DNA from: UBA5070 sp035352895
Lineage (GTDB): Bacteria; Fibrobacterota; Fibrobacteria; UBA5070
Direction of reading: 5' to 3'
Length of the DNA: 64,000 nucleotides
Assembly (NCBI GenBank): GCA_035352895.1
Contig: DAOPYN010000003.1
Location: 68,869 to 132,868 of the forward strand
The position numbers were made by a program, and so were the translations under genes. Below are positions 58,545-64,000 of the stretch, one piece after another. The notes beneath the pieces were generated by a model. The model was not told where the DNA came from. It did not search any database and worked only from the letters and a program-made list of their open reading frames with translations. How positions within the stretch are numbered: position 1 is the first letter of the stretch; every line of letters starts with the position of its first letter.

Positions 58545-59041
58545 CCCATACCCCCCCCGCACTGGTCCTGGTGGATGCATCCGCGCAGACCCTTTCCGTC
58601 TGGAAGGACGGGGTGCGGGTCTTCGGTTGCGCGGTGTCCACCGGACGGAACGGTCTGGGCTGCGCGGAAGGTTCCGGCTGCACCCCGGTGGGCTGGCATC
58701 GGATCGCCCAGGCGATCGGGCATGGCCAACCTCGCGGCATGCGCTTTTCCAGCCGCGAGCCCACCGGCGAGATCTGGACCGGAGGCCCCGTGGAGGGCGA
58801 CTGGATCACCACCCGCATCCTGTGGCTGGAAGGCATGGAAGCGGGCCGCAACAAGGGCCCCGGGGTGGATTCCTACGAGCGCTACATCTACATCCACGGA
58901 ACCGCCCGCGAGGACGAACTGGGACACCCCGGCTCGCACGGATGCGTGCGCACCTCCAACCGGGACATCGAACTGCTGGCCGACCAATACCTGTCCGAAG
59001 GCGACATCGTGTGGATCGGGCCTTCCGGAGACCACCCATGA
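58541..59041 (+). CDS. L,D-transpeptidase (YkuD family) without signal peptide
   Basis: 166 aa. The YkuD catalytic motif YIYIHGTA ... GHPGSHGCVRTSNRDIE, with the nucleophilic Cys and its His, is near residue 138. L,D-transpeptidases make 3-3 crosslinks or attach proteins to peptidoglycan. Most are exported, but this one has no signal sequence or membrane helix. It is wedged by ATGA overlaps between a HEAT protein and a Mur ligase, which suggests a cytoplasmic role such as peptide recycling (L,D-carboxypeptidase-like). Confidence 0.88.
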   Translation: MTHTPPALVLVDASAQTLSVWKDGVRVFGCAVSTGRNGLGCAEGSGCTPVGWHRIAQAIGHGQPRGMRFSSREPTGEIWTGGPVEGDWITTRILWLEGMEAGRNKGPGVDSYERYIYIHGTAREDELGHPGSHGCVRTSNRDIELLADQYLSEGDIVWIGPSGDHP

Positions 59042-60384
59042 CCTCCTGGCACTTTTCCGGCATCGGCGGCTCGGGCATGAGCGCGATCGCCTTCTACCTC
59101 CTGGGCCGCGGCGAGACCGTGTCCGGATCCGATCGCCTGTTCGACCGCGGCGGCGGCGAGTCGATCCGCCTGGCCCTGGAATCCGCCGGCGCCAGGATCT
59201 GTCCGCAGGACGGCGATGGACTCGCGCCCGGCGCGGTCCTGGTGGTCTCCACCGCGGTGGAGGACACCACCGCCGAGGTGCGCAGGGCGCGCGAGCAGGG
59301 GAACCGGATCGTCCACCGTTCCGAGGCCCTCGCCGAGATCGCCTCGCGCACCCGCTGCATCGCGGTATCCGGCACCAGCGGCAAGTCCACCGTCACCGCC
59401 ATGGTCTTCCGGGTGCTGCGCGAAGGGGGACTGGATCCTTCGGTGATCTCCGGGGCGGTCCTGCGGGAGCTGTCGGGCCGGGGCCACTGGGGCAACGCCT
59501 GGGGCGGTGCGGGAGCGTGGCTGGTGATCGAGGCCGACGAATCGGACGGATCGCTGGTGCGCTACCACCCCGAGGTGGGATTGCTCCTGAACCTGGACCG
59601 CGACCACAAGGAATTGTCGGAATTGCGCGAGATCTTCGGGACGTTCCGCGAGCAGAGCGCGAACTTCGTGGTCCATGGCGACCGCGCCGACTGCATGGAG
59701 ATCGGCGGTCCCGGCGCGAGCCGTTTCGGAGTCCGCAACTCCAGCCTTCCGCTGCCCACGGACATCCGCCTGTTGGCCGATCGCGTGGAGTTCACGCTGG
59801 GCGATGTGCCGTTTTCCGTCCCCGGTCCCGGCATGCACACGCTGGAGAACGCCCTGGCCGCCCTGGCCGTGGGAAGGCTCGCCGGCGTGGACCTGGCCTG
59901 TGGAGCCCGCGCGCTGGCCTCCTTCGCGGGGGTGGGCCGCCGCCACGAGCTGATGGGGGAATCCAGGGGCGTTCGGGTGTTCGACGACTTCGCCCACAAC
60001 CCCACCAAGGTGGAGGCGGGACTATCCGCGGCGCAGCTGGCCGCGGGCGATGGACGCGTGCTGGCCATCTTCCAGCCCCATGGATTCGGACCGTTGCGAT
60101 TCCTTCTGGACGACTTCGCGACCTCCTTCACCAAGGCACTGCGCCCTGGCGACCAGCTGTGGATCGCGCCGGTGTACGACGCCGGCGGCACCGCCGACCG
60201 ATCCATCTCGTCGGCGGACCTCGCCGCGAAGATCCGGGGGACCGTCCACTGCCTCCCCACCCGTGCCGAGATTCCCGCCGCCATCGCACGGATCGCCCAA
60301 AGCGGCGACGTTGTCTATTCCATGGGTGCCCGCGACCCGGACCTCCCCTCGTTCGCGAAGTCGGTGCTCGCGGCGTTGGGTTGA
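59038..60384 (+). CDS. Mur ligase of the MurC/Mpl group
   Basis: 448 aa, ATG overlapping the transpeptidase stop. Mur-ligase hallmarks: FSGIGGSGMSAIAFYLLGRGETVSGSD, P-loop VSGTSGKSTVTAM, AWLVIEADESDGS, LNLDRDHKEL and DDFAHNPTKVEAGLSA. MurC adds L-Ala to UDP-MurNAc; Mpl re-attaches recovered tripeptide. The N-terminus is MurC-like while DDFAHNPT is closer to Mpl, so I leave the choice open. With an L,D-transpeptidase-fold protein next door, peptidoglycan recycling by Mpl is favoured. The last codons (RDPDLPSFAKSVLAALG) recur as a second copy 793 bp downstream, beyond the higBA cassette. Confidence 0.88.
   Translation: MTSWHFSGIGGSGMSAIAFYLLGRGETVSGSDRLFDRGGGESIRLALESAGARICPQDGDGLAPGAVLVVSTAVEDTTAEVRRAREQGNRIVHRSEALAEIASRTRCIAVSGTSGKSTVTAMVFRVLREGGLDPSVISGAVLRELSGRGHWGNAWGGAGAWLVIEADESDGSLVRYHPEVGLLLNLDRDHKELSELREIFGTFREQSANFVVHGDRADCMEIGGPGASRFGVRNSSLPLPTDIRLLADRVEFTLGDVPFSVPGPGMHTLENALAALAVGRLAGVDLACGARALASFAGVGRRHELMGESRGVRVFDDFAHNPTKVEAGLSAAQLAAGDGRVLAIFQPHGFGPLRFLLDDFATSFTKALRPGDQLWIAPVYDAGGTADRSISSADLAAKIRGTVHCLPTRAEIPAAIARIAQSGDVVYSMGARDPDLPSFAKSVLAALG
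60328..60375 (+). repeat. direct repeat copy 1 (3' end of the Mur-ligase gene)
   Basis: 48 bp matching 61121-61168 with three mismatches; encodes ARDPDLPSFAKSVLAA of the intact ligase. With its partner it brackets higBA. Confidence 0.8.
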
Positions 60385-60418
60385 GGGGAGCGAATTTTCA
60401 ACGGTCGATATGGGCTCC

Positions 60419-60769
60419 TCAGCCGACCAGGACGTCCGAAGGGATCCGCAAGGTGCGGTGGAGATTCCGGATCATGGTGATCGTCAGGGCACGTTTGCGG
60501 CCGAGGACCTCCGACACCCGGTTGCGCCCGCCCAGGATCTGCGCCAGATCCGACGGGGTGAGGCCTTGCTGTTCCATGCGGAAGCGGATGGCTTCGATGG
60601 GGTCGGGGGGAAGGATGGGGTGATGCCTGCGCTCCCAGTCCTCCACCAAGGTGGAAAGGATTTCCAGGCGGTCGCCTTCGGGCGAACCCTTCCGGGACAT
60701 CATGAGCGATTCGATCTCCACGAGCGCCTTCTTGTGGTCCCGCGCGGTACGGATGGGTTTGATGTCCAT
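60419..60769 (-). CDS. higA: HigA-type antitoxin (XRE-family)
   Basis: 116 aa from ATG 60769, one base after the toxin stop, with GGAG inside the toxin gene. N-terminal dimer region (IRTARDHKKALVEIESLM), then a Cro/C1-type helix-turn-helix (FRMEQQGLTPSDLAQILGGRNRVSEVLGRKRALTITMI). HigA neutralises HigB and represses the pair by binding its own promoter. The longer upstream frame overlaps the toxin and is rejected. Toxin-first order is the rule for this family. Confidence 0.9.
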   Translation of the reverse strand: MDIKPIRTARDHKKALVEIESLMMSRKGSPEGDRLEILSTLVEDWERRHHPILPPDPIEAIRFRMEQQGLTPSDLAQILGGRNRVSEVLGRKRALTITMIRNLHRTLRIPSDVLVG

Positions 60770-60770
60770 G

Positions 60771-61070
60771 TCAGATCTCCTGGGCGTCGATGCGGTCGTA
60801 TTCCGCATGGGTACCGATGAACCTCACGTAGAGGACCCCGAAGGGATAGTTGATCCAGGCCACCAGCCTGTACTTGTTGCCTGCGATGTTGAACACCGCC
60901 CGACCATCGCGAAGGATGCTGGCGTTCAGGAATTGGGCCTTGAGCTCCGACGGACGCGTCCATTTCGCGCACTCGACTTCCGCGAACCAGGCCCGCAGGG
61001 GTTGCTCGGAATCTTCCCGACCCGGCCTGTTCCAGTGGTCCACCAGGGTCTTTCTGGCGATGATCCTCAT
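60771..61070 (-). CDS. higB: HigB-type toxin (mRNA interferase)
   Basis: 99 aa from ATG 61070. The family pattern MRIIARKTLVDHW, LRAWFAEVECAKWTRPSEL, GRAVFNIAGNKYRLVAWINY and RFIGTHAEYDRIDA marks the HigB_toxin group that cleaves mRNA on the ribosome. Full length and intact by eye. The predicted transcription start is only 2-3 bases upstream of the ATG, so the toxin may be made from a leaderless message. The gene is convergent with the Mur ligase. Confidence 0.92.
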   Translation of the reverse strand: MRIIARKTLVDHWNRPGREDSEQPLRAWFAEVECAKWTRPSELKAQFLNASILRDGRAVFNIAGNKYRLVAWINYPFGVLYVRFIGTHAEYDRIDAQEI

Positions 61071-61078
61071 CCCGTCCG

Positions 61079-61108
61079 AATATACCTTCCATTTCCCAAT
61101 TTGGGAAA
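61079..61108 (-). promoter_or_regulatory. promoter and operator of higBA
   Basis: On the minus strand TTCCCA (61107-61102) and TATATT (61084-61079) are spaced by 17 bases. A perfect 17-bp palindrome TTTCCCAATTTGGGAAA at 61092-61108 covers the -35 box and is the obvious HigA operator, giving autorepression. Confidence 0.65.
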
Positions 61109-61120
61109 CGGAAGACGCTC

Positions 61121-61177
61121 GTCCGCGATCCGGACCTCCCCTTGTTCGCGAAGTCGGTGCTCGCGGCGCTTTCCTGA
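61121..61177 (+). pseudogene. displaced 3' end of the Mur-ligase gene (direct repeat copy 2)
   Basis: 61121-61168 repeats 60328-60375 with three mismatches, and the frame continues to a TGA at 61175-61177, encoding RDPDLPLFAKSVLAALS then stop. It has no start or upstream coding part. It looks like the original end of the ligase gene, cut off when the higBA cassette with its own copy of the end moved in. Confidence 0.75.
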
Positions 61178-61210
61178 GCCGGAACGATCCTCCGTGGTCG
61201 GCGAGAGGGA

Positions 61211-61867
61211 TCAGGGCCCCGACAATCGCCGATCCCATTCGGGAGAGAGCTCCGTACCCAACCACAGCACGGGAGCGATCGCCCGATCGAACAGGACCAG
61301 CCCCCGGAGGTCTCGCCCGCGGGCGAGATCGATGGTGTAGCCGGATCCATCGGGGTACTGGAAGCGGACGTACCGCTTCCGACGACCCAGAGCCTCCACC
61401 AGCAGACCGCGCGACTCCAGGGTGGACGCCACCGTGTATGTGTAGTACTGGTAGTCGTCCATGGATTCCAGGTAGGCCTCTTCGCTCATCTGCGCCCGTT
61501 CCTCTTCGGTCGCCGCCGAATCCGGATCCAGGTACAATGCGCACTTCCTGTCCACGATCGTCACTGCGGACGTGTCCAGGAGGATCGAATCCAACCTCAG
61601 GCTGTCCAGCGAGTAGGTGCCCAGGGCCGCGTCGACGCCGCCCCTGGACAGGAGGGAATCGGATGGACCCGTTCGATCGGGCGGATCCACGACGGCCGGC
61701 ACCACGGAATCCACCGGACCGGGCGCCATCTCGCGCCCGGGATCCTTGGATCTGCAGGAATAAAGGGACAAGCCCACCACCGCAAGGACCACAGCGCGCA
61801 AAGCCCGCTTCCGGGAACCCCGCGAGAGTCCGGATGCGATGGAGATCCATGTCCGGCATCCCGTCAT
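61211..61867 (-). CDS. hypothetical lipoprotein
   Basis: About 218 aa; the start is uncertain (ATG 61867 chosen, no clear ribosome site). An Arg-rich segment and hydrophobic core (ALRAVVLAVVGL) end in lipobox LYSC near residue 38. The mature part has a Pro/Ser/Asp-rich linker and a domain with Tyr-rich turns (YLESMDDYQYYTYTVAST) and one further Cys. No family recognised. Third in a row of minus-strand envelope genes, separated by about 95 bp from the second. Confidence 0.65.
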   Translation of the reverse strand: MTGCRTWISIASGLSRGSRKRALRAVVLAVVGLSLYSCRSKDPGREMAPGPVDSVVPAVVDPPDRTGPSDSLLSRGGVDAALGTYSLDSLRLDSILLDTSAVTIVDRKCALYLDPDSAATEEERAQMSEEAYLESMDDYQYYTYTVASTLESRGLLVEALGRRKRYVRFQYPDGSGYTIDLARGRDLRGLVLFDRAIAPVLWLGTELSPEWDRRLSGP

Positions 61868-61961
61868 CCAGGAGGGACCACCGAGGAGCAATGGATGTGG
61901 AGCCATGTTGGCGACTTCCCTTGGGAGGCGAGGGCGAGGGCGAGGCGGGCCGGTCGCGGAC

Positions 61962-62654
61962 CTAGAGCGGTCCGAAAGACATGGAAAACCGCACCGTGGC
62001 CGGACGCCCCTCGTGGATGGAGGATCGGATCTCGCGGACCATGGAATCCTCCATGGTGAAATAGCTGAGCATCTCCCCGTAGCCGAAGGTGATTCGGATT
62101 CCCTCGTGGAAGGCCGTGTCGCATTGTCCGGGAAACAGGCTGTCCAAGGCCCGCACGGCGTCGTCGTTGGCCAGTGGATCGCCCTGCTTGGCCTTGGCGA
62201 GGAACTCGATCCGCTGGTGCAGGAAACGTCCCAACGCCGGACAGGTGCCCACGGAAGCTCGCGTGCGGAAGGAGAACGTGGCACTCCAATACTCGCAAGG
62301 GGCGCTTTCGATCCTCAGGCTGTCGCCATCGGCCAGCAGAGCGGTTTCGTCCGCTTCGTGGGGGCGGGCCAGGACGAAGCGACTGGACACCACCCCCGAA
62401 TCGCCGGGATGGAACCATGCCTCCGGATCGCCCGCCACGCAGAGGTCTTCGGCTTCATCGGCGACCTGGCCGGAGTCGCCTTCCGCACCCGAGGAGGAAT
62501 CGACCACGATCGATCCCGGCATCACCTTCCCGGCGGCCGGATCACCGGACGGTCCAGGCTCTCGACACGAAACGAAAAGCCCCGCGACCAGGAAGAGGAT
62601 CGCCGTCCCCATCCAGGAACCGAACCAGGTCATCCCATCCTCCGATTCCGTCAT
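61962..62654 (-). CDS. hypothetical lipoprotein
   Basis: 230 aa, ATG sharing ATGA with the stop of the upstream anchored protein. A hydrophobic segment (MGTAILFLVAGLF) ends in lipobox FVSC at about residue 30. An acidic Ser/Gly linker leads to a domain with three Cys (DLCVAGD, SAPCEYWSATFSF, VGTCPALG) and a later FPGQCDTAF, perhaps two disulfides. The C-terminus is beta-rich (ATVRFSMSFGPL). No family recognised; likely works with the membrane protein it is coupled to. Confidence 0.72.
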   Translation of the reverse strand: MTESEDGMTWFGSWMGTAILFLVAGLFVSCREPGPSGDPAAGKVMPGSIVVDSSSGAEGDSGQVADEAEDLCVAGDPEAWFHPGDSGVVSSRFVLARPHEADETALLADGDSLRIESAPCEYWSATFSFRTRASVGTCPALGRFLHQRIEFLAKAKQGDPLANDDAVRALDSLFPGQCDTAFHEGIRITFGYGEMLSYFTMEDSMVREIRSSIHEGRPATVRFSMSFGPL

Positions 62655-63259
62655 CGCCGCTTGGTGATGTTCTCGTGCACCCAGCGGGCCTCGTCCTCGG
62701 GGGACACCTTGTCGACGGTGCTGGTGACACGGCTGAAGGTGGATCCGGGGAATTCGTAGGGCTCGGAACAGTCGGAATACGGACCCACCACTCCCAGCAT
62801 CCATCCGTTCTTCGCGGCCCAATGGGGCTCGTCCACCCGGTACTTGAAGACCTCGTAATGGGCCGACTCGCCGGAATCCTCGACGATGCTCACGCGATTG
62901 AGATGGACGATCTCGTCGGGACATGCGGCCAGTTCGGTGGGGAATTCCAGCCAGTTGGCCAGGTTGCTCTCCGCGCCGCTCACCAGGTCGGCCAACGACT
63001 CGGGGAACAGGTGGATCTTCCCCTGCTCGGCCAGCCATCCATGCAACGGCTCGCGATGGAGGGGATGCCGGGCGAAGGGGAGGATGTCCTGATGCGTCAA
63101 TTCCTGTCCAGAAGCCAGCTTGTCACGCAGGGGCTTCAGGCGCGACAAACGTTTCTTGTCCAGGCGCAGATTCTGCCACAGCACGTACACCAGACGGTAG
63201 GCAATGAAGGCGAGGACGGAAAAGACCGCGCTTCCGATCAGGACCAAGGCAAATCGCAT
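62651..63259 (-). CDS. hypothetical membrane-anchored protein
   Basis: 202 aa from ATG 63259, with GGGAGG upstream. One N-terminal membrane helix (residues 4-26, LVLIGSAVFSVLAFIAYRLVY) is followed by a basic helical region (LRLDKKRLSRLKPLRDKLASG) and a globular domain with Trp-rich segments (LANWLEFPTEL, HWAAKNGWMLGVVGPY). Probably faces the cytoplasm or periplasm from the inner membrane. First gene of a coupled pair with the lipoprotein that follows. Not recognised. Confidence 0.75.
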   Translation of the reverse strand: MRFALVLIGSAVFSVLAFIAYRLVYVLWQNLRLDKKRLSRLKPLRDKLASGQELTHQDILPFARHPLHREPLHGWLAEQGKIHLFPESLADLVSGAESNLANWLEFPTELAACPDEIVHLNRVSIVEDSGESAHYEVFKYRVDEPHWAAKNGWMLGVVGPYSDCSEPYEFPGSTFSRVTSTVDKVSPEDEARWVHENITKRR

Positions 63260-63364
63260 GCGACCCTCCCGTACCCCATCCATCTCGCGGGGACCCGCCC
63301 CAGGGGCATACCGAGTTCCAACGTAATCCCTCCGCAGGCGGTCCGGCAGGAGGATCTTCGGGAC

Positions 63365-63389
63365 ACGGGCACAAGCGATGCCTGCCCGT
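63365..63389 (-). terminator. possible hairpin terminator after the esterase gene
   Basis: ACGGGCA at 63365-63371 and TGCCCGT at 63383-63389 form a perfect 7-bp stem with an 11-nt loop, 27 bases past the minus-strand stop. No T-run follows, so this is weak. The rest of the 63260-63415 gap shows nothing else clear. Confidence 0.3.
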
Positions 63390-63415
63390 CGGACGGAGAC
63401 TCCCTGGGGTTTGGC

Positions 63416-64000
63416 TCAGCGGTCGTTCAGGACCTGGACGGTTCCCTGGGCGGAACGGATCCAGAAGAGGCCTTGGGGCAGGCGCGATCGCGTGCGATCC
63501 CAGCCGGCCTGCAGGTCATCACCCGCACCGATCCTCGCCACCAGCGCCCCGTGGAGGTCGTACACCTGCGCACCCCGATCGGAGAGCGCACCCGATGCCT
63601 TCGCCGCTGGCGCCACGGAGGAGATCTGCTTGCGCAGGAGAGGCATCATGGTCTGCGCGTAGCGCTTGCCCAGCGTGCGGTAGGAGGGGGCGTCGAAGTG
63701 GACGTTCTGTCCGTCGGCGGTGGTGGTGTTGAGCCCCTGGGCCGACACCACGTAGGACGTGGCGATGGTCTTGGGCAGAGCGTCGATCATGGTGTTGGCA
63801 CCCTTGGAGCTGCCCCCGGGAGCGACTTCGCCCGCGAGCAACGGCACCTCGGCGGCCTTGAGACCCAGGTCGCTCAGGAGCCTCTCGTAGATCTTCTTCA
63901 CCTGGCTGGCCCAGGTATTGTCGCCCGTGTTGGACTCTCCTTGATGGAGGTGCGCAAAACGGCGAAAGCGGCCACCCATCGCGGCTGAAAGCGGCCAGTC
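63416..64000 (-). CDS. CE6/SASA-type carbohydrate esterase, C-terminal part (cut by window edge)
   Basis: 195 codons are visible and the frame is open to the window end. HLHQGESNTGDNTWASQVKKIYERLL is in part the SASA/carbohydrate esterase 6 block, followed by VPLLAGEVAPGG, SAQGLNTTTADGQNVHFDAPSYRTLGKRYA (catalytic Asp/His region). Such enzymes deacetylate xylan, complementing the GH62 arabinofuranosidases at the other end of the window. The last 55 residues (AQVYDLHGALVARIG, LPQGLFWIRSAQGTVQVLNDR) are a FlgD/type-IX sorting-like C-terminal domain. The GQSN nucleophile block is outside the window. Confidence 0.85.
   Translation of the reverse strand, partial: DWPLSAAMGGRFRRFAHLHQGESNTGDNTWASQVKKIYERLLSDLGLKAAEVPLLAGEVAPGGSSKGANTMIDALPKTIATSYVVSAQGLNTTTADGQNVHFDAPSYRTLGKRYAQTMMPLLRKQISSVAPAAKASGALSDRGAQVYDLHGALVARIGAGDDLQAGWDRTRSRLPQGLFWIRSAQGTVQVLNDR

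Overview
This window comes from a high-GC, Gram-negative bacterium, probably of the FCB group; Fibrobacterota is a plausible but unproven home. Pointers are a futalosine-pathway menaquinone enzyme (MqnE), many lipoboxes and outer-membrane beta-barrels, a PorV/PorQ-like barrel, FlgD/type-IX-sorting-like beta-sandwich tails, LolA, dTDP-rhamnose genes, and plant-cell-wall enzymes at both ends (two GH62 arabinofuranosidases, one CE6/SASA esterase). Codons end overwhelmingly in G or C. Genes are packed tightly, and at least 17 junctions are 4-base ATGA/GTGA/TTGA overlaps, so many starts are GTG or TTG and are fixed by the overlap. I see no rRNA, tRNA, CRISPR array, insertion sequence or prophage.

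Layout. 1-5.05 kb: end of one GH62 gene, a complete GH62 gene, a lipoprotein, a DapB-like reductase and a secreted DUF3237 protein. 5.15-8 kb: an unassigned open frame, an rRNA pseudouridine synthase, mqnE and a small unknown gene. 8-12.5 kb: a coupled argC-argB-fmt-rsmB operon behind a structured leader, then an EVE-domain gene. 12.5-18.9 kb (minus strand): two large CDQ lipoproteins, a degenerate hemerythrin and a hybrid histidine kinase. 18.9-22.2 kb: purE-purK, a SpoT-like HD hydrolase and cysK with a textbook promoter and terminator. 22.3-30.7 kb: a lone endolysin-type peptidase, alkaline phosphatase, a divergent GlxA-type regulator and isochorismatase-like hydrolase, YceI, a lipoprotein, a TetR-DUF2087 regulator with its MATE pump, and an anchored unknown protein.

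30.7-37.7 kb (minus): thiD, then aroD, a protease-propeller-barrel giant, a PtsN-like EIIA, a WecG/TagA glycosyltransferase and rmlD. 37.7-40.1 kb: a TPR lipoprotein coupled to a geranylgeranyl-reductase-family flavoprotein. 40.1-44.1 kb (minus): a coupled secreted protein-FecR-barrel operon. 44.2-49.4 kb: a histone-H1-like zinc-ribbon protein, a HAD phosphatase head-to-head with a DUF2334 deacetylase, murD and a DinB protein. 49.4-53 kb: an rnhA carrying an extra N-terminal domain, then dnaN-recF-dciA, with a palindromic repeat between dnaN and recF. 53-57.6 kb (minus): lolA with a coupled secreted protein, a beta-carbonic anhydrase, and porV-like-rfbC-nuoA. 57.6-60.4 kb: HEAT protein, L,D-transpeptidase and a MurC/Mpl-type ligase, all coupled. 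60.4-61.2 kb: a higBA toxin-antitoxin cassette bracketed by two copies of the 3' end of that ligase gene. 61.2-64 kb (minus): three envelope proteins and the end of a CE6/SASA esterase.

Most genes are core metabolism, replication and envelope biogenesis. The most unusual signals are the higBA cassette that appears to have replaced the end of the Mur-ligase gene, the alternating C/G blocks ahead of argC, a TetR-DUF2087 gene with an operator lying across its start codon, and several unusual domain fusions (H1-like tail with zinc ribbon, RHH-like domain with RNase HI, gluzincin-propeller-Omp85 barrel). All family assignments rest on reading motifs by eye; no database search was run.
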